A stretch of DNA of 41,195 bases from Frankiales bacterium (GTDB lineage Bacteria; Actinomycetota; Actinomycetes; Mycobacteriales; SCTD01), in contig JANXUE010000101.1 in NCBI GenBank assembly GCA_025352005.1, positions 1 to 41,195 of the forward strand, read 5' to 3'. Of the stretch, positions 29,445-37,258 are shown one piece after another; position 1 is the first letter of the stretch; every line of letters starts with the position of its first letter. A model generated the notes under the pieces. The model did no database searches, had not been told where the DNA came from, and worked only from the letters and a program-made list of their open reading frames with translations. A program made the position numbers and the translations under genes.

Positions 29445-30554
29445 GTGGATGTCGTCGGTGCCGTGCTCGGTGTGCTTGTCGTCGTCCTGACCTGGGCGAG
29501 CGTCATCACCACCCTGGTCGTGCCGCGCCGCTCCCGTGATCGGATCACCCTAGTTGTCGACCGCGCCGTCAACGCCAGCTACCGGATGGCGACGCACAAG
29601 GTCCGCGACTACCAGAGCCGCGACCGACGCCTTGCCAGCCAGGCGTCGACCACGATCTTGCTGCAGCTCGCGAGCTGGCTGGTGCTGTTCTACCTGGGCT
29701 TCGCGCTGGTACTGCAGGGGTTCGACGAGCAGGGTTTCGGGCACGCGTTCGCGCAGGCTGGCTCCTCGCTGTTCACCCTGGGCTACGTGGCGCCCAGCCA
29801 CGCGACCGTCACCCTGATCGACTACCTCGCGGCCTCGACCGGCCTCGTGGTGGTGGCGCTCCAGATCGGCTACCTGCCGACGCTCTACTCGGCGTTCAAC
29901 CGCCGTGAGACGGAGGTGACGCTGCTGGCCAGCAGGGCCGGGACGCCGGCCTGGGGACCGGAGATCTTGGCGCGGACCCGCTTCGGATTCGGCGTCGACG
30001 ACGACGGGGCCGTCATGGACGCCTTCTACCTCGGCTGGGAGCGGTGGGCCGCGGACCTGTCGGAGAGCCACACCAACTACCGGGTGCTGACCCGGTTCCG
30101 TTCGCCTGCGCACCTGAGCTCGTGGCTCGTTGCGCAGGTCGCGGTGCTCGACTCGGCCGCCCTCTGGATGGCCCTGTCCCCGGGTCGAGCTCCCATCGTC
30201 GAGGCCCGCCTGTGCCTGCGGATGGGCTTCATGGCGCTGCGGTCCCTGGCCGACACCCTGGGCCTGGAGGTCGACCACGACCCCGACCCGGACACGGACC
30301 TGCAGCTGACCTATGACGACTACCTCGCCGGCATCGCCCGGATCGCCTCGACAAGCTTCCCGATGGAGCGCACGCCCGAGCAGGCCTGGCCGGACTTCCG
30401 CGGCTGGCGGATCAACTACGAGGCGGTCGCGTACGCCCTCATGGACAGTCTCGACGCGGTCCCCGGTCCGTGGACGGGTCCGCGTGGGACCGGGGACGCC
30501 CCGATTTCACCGGTGCGGCCGGCCAACCGGACGCCGACGCCGTACCAGCCCTGA
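29445..30554 (+). CDS. 2TM ion-channel-like membrane protein (degenerate K+-channel filter)
   Basis: Hydrophobic helices flanking a pore-loop-like SSLFTLGYVAPSHA, then YLAASTGLVVVALQIGYLPTLYSAFNRRETEVTLL; large cytosolic C-terminus. GTG start. Confidence 0.7.
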   Translation: MDVVGAVLGVLVVVLTWASVITTLVVPRRSRDRITLVVDRAVNASYRMATHKVRDYQSRDRRLASQASTTILLQLASWLVLFYLGFALVLQGFDEQGFGHAFAQAGSSLFTLGYVAPSHATVTLIDYLAASTGLVVVALQIGYLPTLYSAFNRRETEVTLLASRAGTPAWGPEILARTRFGFGVDDDGAVMDAFYLGWERWAADLSESHTNYRVLTRFRSPAHLSSWLVAQVAVLDSAALWMALSPGRAPIVEARLCLRMGFMALRSLADTLGLEVDHDPDPDTDLQLTYDDYLAGIARIASTSFPMERTPEQAWPDFRGWRINYEAVAYALMDSLDAVPGPWTGPRGTGDAPISPVRPANRTPTPYQP

Positions 30555-30575
30555 ACCCGCTCAAGAGGCCATGGC

Positions 30576-31823
30576 CTAGAAGCCACGGAGCGGCATGCCC
30601 GAGTCACCGTCGACTGACTTGACCGCGAGCACCTGGTGCAGCTGGATCTGGCCGGTCTCGAAGGCGAGCCGCGACCCGGCCAGGTAGAGCGCCCACACCC
30701 TCGCGGTACCGAACCCGACCTCCACCACGGCTTCGTCCCAGTGCGCTTCGAGGTTGTCGCCCCAGGCCTGGCAGGTCAGCGCGTAGTGCTCACGCAGATT
30801 CTCCTCGTGACGCACCTCGAGCCCGGAACGCTGCAGCTCGCGCACGATGCGCCCGACACCGGGCAGCTCGCCGTCGGGAAAGACGTAACGCGGAATGAAG
30901 CCGCGCTTGCTGATGGGCGGGGAGTGGTCGTCGGGCCGGGTGATGCAGTGGTTCAGCAGCCGACCGCGCGGCACCAGCTTCTCGGCCAGGAAGTCCGTGT
31001 ACGACGCAAGCTGGGCGATCCCGATGTGCTCGGTGAGGCCGATGGAGCTGATGGCGTCGAAACCGGTGTCCAGGACGTCGCGGTAGTCGGCGAAGCGGAC
31101 GTCGACCCGGTCGGCGAGGCCCCGCACGGCGGCCTGCTCGCGACCCCACTCGGCCTGCTGCCGGCTCAGGGTTGCCGCGACGACCTCGACGCCGTAGTGC
31201 TCGGCAGCATGCATGGCCATGCCGCCCCAGCCGCAACCGACGTCGAGCAGCCGCATCCCGGGCTGCAGGCCAAGCTTCTGACAGACCAGGTCGAACTTGG
31301 CGTACTGCGCCTGCTCGAGGGTCGTCGTCTCCGTGGGGTAGACCGCGCAGGTATAGGCCATCGACGGCCCGAGGACCCAGCGGTAGAAGGCGTTGGACAC
31401 GTCGTAGTGGTGGGAGATAGCCAGGGCGTCACGGCCCTTGGTGTGCCGACGGAGTCCAGCGAGGTAACGCTTGGCACCCACCTCCTGCGGCGGCGGCTCG
31501 ACCCAGTGCAGCGCCTCGAGACCGAGCGACCGCAGTACGTGCATCCGCTCCGACCAGGACAGGTCGCCCATGTTGGTGCGGGTCATCGCCCGCAGCAGCG
31601 TGTAGTGGTCAGGGGCATCCACATCGAGCTCGCCGGACACGTAGGCCCGAGCCATCCCCAGCTGTCCCGGGGCGGACACCAGGTGGGACAGCGCCCTCGG
31701 CGACTGGATCCGCAAGGTGATCCCAGAGTCCGACGAACCGGCGCTCGAACCGTCGTAGGCCTCGAATCTGGCACGGCCGGGCAGGACCGAGGCCAGCGCG
31801 TCGGCGACGGGCAGTCGGGTCAT
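30576..31823 (-). CDS. tmsB: Cyclopropane-fatty-acyl-phospholipid synthase family methyltransferase (TmsB/BfaB/UfaA1-like)
   Basis: LAISHHYDVSNAFYRWVLGPSMAYTCAVYPTETTTLEQAQYAKFDLVCQKLGLQPGMRLLDVGCGWGGMAMHAAEHYGVEVVAATLS...SSIGLTEHIG. Adjacent to a TmsA-type oxidoreductase. Confidence 0.85.
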   Translation of the reverse strand: MTRLPVADALASVLPGRARFEAYDGSSAGSSDSGITLRIQSPRALSHLVSAPGQLGMARAYVSGELDVDAPDHYTLLRAMTRTNMGDLSWSERMHVLRSLGLEALHWVEPPPQEVGAKRYLAGLRRHTKGRDALAISHHYDVSNAFYRWVLGPSMAYTCAVYPTETTTLEQAQYAKFDLVCQKLGLQPGMRLLDVGCGWGGMAMHAAEHYGVEVVAATLSRQQAEWGREQAAVRGLADRVDVRFADYRDVLDTGFDAISSIGLTEHIGIAQLASYTDFLAEKLVPRGRLLNHCITRPDDHSPPISKRGFIPRYVFPDGELPGVGRIVRELQRSGLEVRHEENLREHYALTCQAWGDNLEAHWDEAVVEVGFGTARVWALYLAGSRLAFETGQIQLHQVLAVKSVDGDSGMPLRGF

Positions 31824-31850
31824 GCGTTCCTCCAGGATTGAGCCGCCTTC

Positions 31851-33203
31851 TCAGCGACGTTGGACGCACTTCGCGTAGAGGTCGAGCAGGCGGCTATCGG
31901 GGTCGTACGTCTTTTTCAGGACGTCGTACGTCGGGCCGTTGTAGAGCCGCCAGAAGTGGTTGGGCTCGTAGTAGCTGGTGCTGTAAAGCGACTTGCGGCC
32001 GCCGAGAACGTCGACGAGCGTCTCGATGATCCGGTTGTGGGTAGACGGGTCCTCGCCCGGCTCGAGCGTCACCGAGGACCAGAAGCCCACATTGACGTAG
32101 AGCGTGTCCGGGTCCATCCGGTAGAGCTCCCAGACGTCCTCGGCGCAGCGCTGCCGCAGCGGGCAGAACCAGACCGGCTCGATCTCGAGCTCGCGCGCGA
32201 AAACGTCCATGAACGCCGGCAGGTTGTCGATCGGGACCTCGATGTCCTGCACGACCTCCTCGCGTTCCGGCCGACCTTTGCGCCGGTCGTAGCGGGTCTT
32301 CCAGCGGTGCTTCTGCTCGAAGGCCACGAGCTTCCACCAGATGTCGCTACGCAGGTACCGGCGCGGGATCCACCGGCGTACAGCGGGGTTCTGGACACCG
32401 AAGGCGCGGCTGCACCAGAACCAGTCGGTGTCCCAGCGCCAGAGGTAGTCGCGGACCGTCAGCCAGTCCTCGCGGCGCTCCTGGACCGATCGGTAGTACA
32501 CGGCCATGCCCGTGTAGTCGCTGAGCAGCGGAGCACGGTCCGCCCACCGGCCCAGAGTGACGTAGACCTCGGTCGGGCTGAACCACGTTCCGTCGACGAA
32601 GTCCGCCGTCCTTGGCCCCGTCCCGGGGGTGCAGTGCCGGCGCATGACTTCGACGGCGTCGCCCACCGAGCCGCAACGGACGTGCTCGAGGTGGACGTAC
32701 GGACTGGTCGGCTCAAGCTCGATCCGCAGCCGCAGCGCGTAGCCCAGCGTGCCGTAGCTGTTCGGGAAGCCGTGGAAAAGATCGGCGTTGTGCGTGCGGC
32801 TGCACGTGAGGACCTGACCGTCGCCGGTGAGGATGTCCATCTCGAGGACCGACTCGTGCGGTGTGCCGTTTCGAAAGCTCGAGCTCTCGATACCCAGCCC
32901 GGTGACGGCCCCGCCGAGCGTGATCGTCTTGAGCTGCGGAACCACCAGCGGCATCTGCCCCGAGGGCAGCGTCGCATCGACCAGGGCCTCGTACGTCGTC
33001 ATCCCCAGCACGTCCGCCACACCGTCCCCGACACTGAGGACTCCGCGGAAGGCGCTGACGTCGAGTCGCTGGGAGGGTCCGCTGCGGGTGCGGAACAGGT
33101 TTGAGGTCTTCTTGCCGAGTCGGATCGGCGCGCCAAGCGGCAGCGCGGCCAGCTGACCTCTCAGCTCGGCCACAGCTGCGTCATAGTCGGCGCGGGTCGG
33201 CAC
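31851..33203 (-). CDS. tmsA: FAD-binding oxidoreductase (TmsA/BfaA-like, DHCR24-like fold)
   Basis: SQRLDVSAFRGVLSVGDGVADVLGMTTYEALVDATLPSGQMPLVVPQLKTITLGGAVTGLGIESSSFRNGTPHESVLEMDILTGDGQVLTCS...; gene order FAD oxidoreductase then Cfa-type methyltransferase. Confidence 0.85.
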   Translation of the reverse strand: MPTRADYDAAVAELRGQLAALPLGAPIRLGKKTSNLFRTRSGPSQRLDVSAFRGVLSVGDGVADVLGMTTYEALVDATLPSGQMPLVVPQLKTITLGGAVTGLGIESSSFRNGTPHESVLEMDILTGDGQVLTCSRTHNADLFHGFPNSYGTLGYALRLRIELEPTSPYVHLEHVRCGSVGDAVEVMRRHCTPGTGPRTADFVDGTWFSPTEVYVTLGRWADRAPLLSDYTGMAVYYRSVQERREDWLTVRDYLWRWDTDWFWCSRAFGVQNPAVRRWIPRRYLRSDIWWKLVAFEQKHRWKTRYDRRKGRPEREEVVQDIEVPIDNLPAFMDVFARELEIEPVWFCPLRQRCAEDVWELYRMDPDTLYVNVGFWSSVTLEPGEDPSTHNRIIETLVDVLGGRKSLYSTSYYEPNHFWRLYNGPTYDVLKKTYDPDSRLLDLYAKCVQRR

Positions 33204-33313
33204 ACCGTGACCCTAGCCCGGTCGCTCGCTGCACCACACCAAGATCAACAGATGAACCTCTGACGCAACCCGGGCATGCCGAACGGGCACCTTGCCCCGC
33301 GGGATGACAGCAT

Positions 33314-33601
33314 GTGGCCGTGGAACTGTGGGGGAGCAACCTGGCCGAGCAGCTCGATCTCGAGGACATGAGCATCGAGGAAGCAGCCGTCGAGCTGGGA
33401 ATGGCCCCTGCCGCGGTGATCCACCTGCTGGAGTCCGGCCGTCTGCCGTCCCACCTTGGCTCCGACGGCCGTCGCCGCCGGGTCCTGGCGGCCGACCTCG
33501 CGATCCACCGCGAGGTGCGCTTCAACGCCCAGCAACGCCGCGTGCAGGAGCGGCGCGCGCGCGCATGGGCCGAGCCCGAAGCCGACGAGCTCGTCAGCTG
33601 A
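33314..33601 (+). CDS. Small helix-turn-helix (excisionase/MerR-like) DNA-binding protein
   Basis: DMSIEEAAVELGMAPAAVIHLLESGRLPSHLGSDGRRRRVLAADLAIHREVRF. GTG start; 7 bp upstream of the helicase start. Confidence 0.75.
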   Translation: MAVELWGSNLAEQLDLEDMSIEEAAVELGMAPAAVIHLLESGRLPSHLGSDGRRRRVLAADLAIHREVRFNAQQRRVQERRARAWAEPEADELVS

Positions 33602-33607
33602 CGCCAG

Positions 33608-35671
33608 GTGACGTCCGACCCCCGCGCTGCCGCGGAGCTGGTCCTGCAGGCACTGGCCGGGCCGTCGGCGATCCTGCGCGAGGATCAGTGGAGCGCCATC
33701 TCGGCGCTCGTCGAAGACCATCGCCGGGCCCTCGTGGTGCAGCGGACCGGATGGGGGAAGTCAGCGGTCTACTTCGTCGCGACGGCACTGCTGCGGGCTC
33801 GCGGCGCCGGGCCGACCGTGATCGTGAGCCCACTGCTCGCCCTGATGCGCAACCAGGTCGCGGCCGCTGAGCGCGCGGGCATCACGGCCGTCACGGTCAA
33901 CTCCAGCAACCTCGAGCAGTGGCAGGGCGTGTACGACGACATCGCCGCCGGTCGCGCGGACGTCTTGCTGGTCAGCCCCGAGCGGCTCAACAACCCGGGC
34001 TTTCGCGACGAGGTCCTGCCGCAGCTGGCCGCGACGGCGGGGCTGGTCGTCATCGACGAGGCGCACTGCATCAGCGACTGGGGGCACGACTTTCGTCCCG
34101 ACTACCGCCGGATCAGGACGCTGCTCAGCGAGCTCCCCGAGGGCGTGCCGGTGCTCGCCACCACTGCCACCGCCAACGCGCGCGTGGTCAAGGACGTGGC
34201 GTCCCAGCTCGGCGACGACACGCTGGTCCTGCGGGGCGGGCTCGAGCGCGAGTCGCTTCACCTGTCGGTCGCGGTCCTGCCCGATGCGGCCCACCGGCTG
34301 GCCTGGCTCGCCGATTTCCTCGGGCAGGTCCCCGGCAGCGGGATCATCTACACGCTCACCGTCGCGGCCACGGAGGAGGTAGCGAGGTTCCTGCGCTCCC
34401 AGGGGGTCTCGGCGGTCGCCTACAGCGGCAAGAGTGACGACGCGGAGCGGCGGCAGGCCGAGGACGACCTGCTCGCCAACCGGGTCAAGGCCCTGGTCGC
34501 CACCTCAGCGCTGGGGATGGGGTTCGACAAGCCCGACCTGGGGTTTGTCGTGCACCTCGGCGCGCCGGGCTCCCCCATCGCCTACTACCAACAGGTCGGC
34601 CGCGCCGGTCGCGGCGTCGAACGGGCCGAGGTGGTCCTGCTGCCCGGCCGTGAGGACGAGGCGATCTGGGCCTACTTCGCCTCTCTCGGCTTCCCGCCTG
34701 AGGAGCAGGTCCGGACGGTCCTGGGCGCCCTGACGGGGGTGACGCTGTCGACGGCGGCCCTCGAGCCACGGGTCGAGCTCCGCCGTACCCGGCTGGAGTC
34801 CATGCTCAAGGTGCTCGACGTGGACGGGGCGGTGCGCCGCGTGCAGGGCGGCTGGACAGCGACCGGCCAGCCCTGGGCCTACGACGCCGAGCGCTACGCC
34901 CAGGTGAGCGCCGACCGGGCGGCGGAGCAGCAGGCCATGCGCGACTACGTCAGCACGCCCGCGTGCCGGATGGAGTTCTTGCGCCGACAGCTCGACGACC
35001 CGGGTGCCGCGCCCTGCGGGCGGTGCGACCGGTGCCTCGGCACCGCCATCTCCCCGGGGGTCTCGGCTCATGCGCTGGACGCGGCCCAGGCTGCTCTGGG
35101 TCGTCCGGGTGTCGTCCTGGAGCCACGCGCGATGTGGCCCACCGCCATGAAGGAGCTCGGCGTCGGCGGCAAGATCGCCCTCGGCGAGCGGGCCGAGGCC
35201 GGCCGGGCGCTCGGGCGGCTGTCCGACATCGGCTGGGGCACCCGGCTGCGGACGCTGCTGTCCGCGCCCGACCAACCGGTCCCCGACGACGTCGTCGCCG
35301 CTGTCGTCACGGTCCTGGCCGGCTGGCAGTGGGCCGAGCGCCCCACCCTGGTGGCTGCGGTGCCTTCGGCCGCTCACCCGCAGCTCGTCGGCTCGCTGGC
35401 GGCCCGGCTGGCCCAGGTGGGCCGGCTCCTGCCTCTCGGGACACTGACGGGAGTGCAGACCACAGCCGGTTTCCGGTCCAACAGTGCGCAGCGGCTGCGC
35501 GCGGTGCACGGCGCCTTCGCGGTGCCCACGGACTGGGAGCTGGACGGTCAGGTGGTCCTGCTCGTCGACGACCGCAGCGACACCGGCTGGACCCTGACGG
35601 AGGCCGCACGGGTCCTGCGACGTGCCGGGGCCAGCGCCGTCCTGCCCCTGGTACTCGCCCTCGACGGATGA
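33608..35671 (+). CDS. RecQ-type ATP-dependent DNA helicase with phosphoribosyltransferase-like C-terminal domain
   Basis: VVQRTGWGKSAVYF, VIDEAHCISDWGHDFRPDYRRI, YYQQVGRAGRG, Cys cluster CRMEFLRRQL...CGRCDRC; C-terminus GQVVLLVDDRSDTGWTLTEAARVLRRAGASAV (PRTase-like). Confidence 0.9.
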   Translation: MTSDPRAAAELVLQALAGPSAILREDQWSAISALVEDHRRALVVQRTGWGKSAVYFVATALLRARGAGPTVIVSPLLALMRNQVAAAERAGITAVTVNSSNLEQWQGVYDDIAAGRADVLLVSPERLNNPGFRDEVLPQLAATAGLVVIDEAHCISDWGHDFRPDYRRIRTLLSELPEGVPVLATTATANARVVKDVASQLGDDTLVLRGGLERESLHLSVAVLPDAAHRLAWLADFLGQVPGSGIIYTLTVAATEEVARFLRSQGVSAVAYSGKSDDAERRQAEDDLLANRVKALVATSALGMGFDKPDLGFVVHLGAPGSPIAYYQQVGRAGRGVERAEVVLLPGREDEAIWAYFASLGFPPEEQVRTVLGALTGVTLSTAALEPRVELRRTRLESMLKVLDVDGAVRRVQGGWTATGQPWAYDAERYAQVSADRAAEQQAMRDYVSTPACRMEFLRRQLDDPGAAPCGRCDRCLGTAISPGVSAHALDAAQAALGRPGVVLEPRAMWPTAMKELGVGGKIALGERAEAGRALGRLSDIGWGTRLRTLLSAPDQPVPDDVVAAVVTVLAGWQWAERPTLVAAVPSAAHPQLVGSLAARLAQVGRLLPLGTLTGVQTTAGFRSNSAQRLRAVHGAFAVPTDWELDGQVVLLVDDRSDTGWTLTEAARVLRRAGASAVLPLVLALDG

Positions 35672-35687
35672 TGGGTAGATTGGGCAG

Positions 35688-35873
35688 ATGGCGAGGTCGG
35701 GGACAACCGCAGGCAAGAGCAACACCGGCGTGATCCTGGCTGCCGTTCTGGGCGTCGTGGTCTATGCGGTCGGGACCTACGTCGCGGTCGGGGCTGCCGG
35801 CGGGACGAAGATCGAGCCCAGCTACAGCAACACCCCCAACGGGGTCACCGTCGGACCCCCCGGCTTCAAGTGA
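35688..35873 (+). CDS. Small single-TM hypothetical protein
   Basis: 61 aa: MARSGTTAGKSNTGVILAAVLGVVVYAVGTYVAVGAAGGTKIEPSYSNTPNGVTVGPPGFK. Confidence 0.55.
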   Translation: MARSGTTAGKSNTGVILAAVLGVVVYAVGTYVAVGAAGGTKIEPSYSNTPNGVTVGPPGFK

Positions 35874-35900
35874 CCGGAACCTGCACGTGATCGACGTCGC

Positions 35901-36764
35901 ATGATCGACCTGCGGCCTTGGCGTGACCGCACCGTCGTCATCACCGGGGGCAACTCCGGCATCGGCCTGCAGGCCGCACTCGCCCTCAAGGCAGCCGGGG
36001 CCGACGTCGTGCTGGCCTGCCGCGACACGACCCGAGCAGCGGCCGTAGCCCAGGGCATGGCGGTCCGCGAGCTCGACCTCGCCGACCTGGACAGCGTCGA
36101 GGCCTTCGCCGACCGTACCGACCGCGTTGACGCTCTCATCTGCAATGCCGGCGTCATGGGTGGCCCGCTGCTCGGCACAGTGCAGGGTCATGAGCGGCAG
36201 ATGGGCACCAACCACCTCGGCCACGCGGCGCTGATCGCCCGGCTCTTCCCGCTGCTGGAGCAGTCCCGCGGACGGGTCGTGCTGGTAAGCAGCATCGCCG
36301 CCCGGGGTGGATCCCTCGGTCCCCAGCTGACGGTCGACGACCTGGTCAGCCCGCCGGCGTACCTGTCGCAGAAGGTCTACTCGAACACCAAGCAGGCCAA
36401 CCTGCTGTTCGCGCAGGAGCTGCACCGGCGAGTCGGCGACCGGGTCGCCAGCGTCGCCTGCCATCCCGGGGTGAGCTGGACCAACCTGTTCCTCCGGCAG
36501 CTCGAGGACGAAGGACGTGGCTGGCTGGTGCCCGTCGCGAAGGTGCTCGGCCCGATCTTCTTGCAGCCCGCGAAGGCCGGCGCCCAACCGACGTTGCGTG
36601 CCCTGCTCGAGCCGAGCGGGTCCTTCATCGGGCCGAAGCGGTTCAACCAGGTCCGGGGACCGGCCGAGGTGCTCGACGTCTACACGACCGGCTCGGACCC
36701 GGCGACAGCAGCCCGACTGTGGGACGTCACCGAACAGATCCTGCAGATCCCGCTACCCCACTGA
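35901..36764 (+). CDS. Short-chain dehydrogenase/reductase (WW-domain oxidoreductase/retinol-dehydrogenase-like SDR)
   Basis: VVITGGNSGIGLQAALALKAAGADVVLACRDTTRA...ICNAGVMG...NHLGHAALI...VYSNTKQANLLFAQEL. Confidence 0.92.
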   Translation: MIDLRPWRDRTVVITGGNSGIGLQAALALKAAGADVVLACRDTTRAAAVAQGMAVRELDLADLDSVEAFADRTDRVDALICNAGVMGGPLLGTVQGHERQMGTNHLGHAALIARLFPLLEQSRGRVVLVSSIAARGGSLGPQLTVDDLVSPPAYLSQKVYSNTKQANLLFAQELHRRVGDRVASVACHPGVSWTNLFLRQLEDEGRGWLVPVAKVLGPIFLQPAKAGAQPTLRALLEPSGSFIGPKRFNQVRGPAEVLDVYTTGSDPATAARLWDVTEQILQIPLPH

Positions 36765-36807
36765 GGATCACTCGAGACCGCTGAGAACGACTGCGGATGT
36801 CGCCTAC

Positions 36808-36862
36808 TGGGGATACAGCTGGGGACAACAGGTGGACAACCCTGTGGACATCTTGTTGACGA
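36808..36862. promoter_or_regulatory. Phased cluster of five DnaA-box-like 9-mers (speculative)
   Basis: Versus TGTGGACAA (reverse of TTGTCCACA): TGGGGATAC 36808, TGGGGACAA 36820, GGTGGACAA 36831, TGTGGACAT 36843, TGTTGACGA 36854. Three have a single mismatch; start-to-start spacing is 12, 11, 12, 11 bp. Confidence 0.45.
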
Positions 36863-37173
36863 AAAATCCCTGTCCCATAAGGCTTGACGGCTGGTGTCCA
36901 GCACGCGAGCCTCAGTCCCGTCACCAGGAACAAGGGCCGCGCGGGAGTTCGCTTTCGCACCAGTCGCACCGGGAAACCGGGTCGTCAGGCAGGACTGAGC
37001 GACCGGTGGCCGGGACGGCAGAGCAAGCCCGCCGAGCAATCGGCGGGCCCTGCGGCCGGACCGACCGGGAACGTCGCGCACGAGACCTTCGGGGATCGAG
37101 CCGACCGGCCGGGACCCGCTCTTCGAGACGCACGTCGACCGAACAATCGATCGACGATGCACCAAAGAGCGTC

Positions 37174-37206
37174 GAGGCCCCTCCATCTCATACATGGAGG
37201 GGCCTC
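37174..37206. terminator. Perfect 13-bp stem hairpin, bidirectional terminator candidate
   Basis: GAGGCCCCTCCAT-CTCATAC-ATGGAGGGGCCTC followed by GTTCCATTC, in a convergent intergenic region. Confidence 0.75.
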
Positions 37207-37258
37207 GTTCCATTCTGGGCCACGCCCGGAGGTGGACCGCAATGCGACACGCGCACCG

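Noticed and set aside
30554-30576. AGGCCATGGCCT palindrome between convergent genes
   Set aside because: Short palindrome expected by chance at this GC content; loop-less, so a poor terminator.
31860-33104. 414-aa plus-strand ORF
   Set aside because: Antisense to the clearly coding FAD-binding oxidoreductase; shadow composition.
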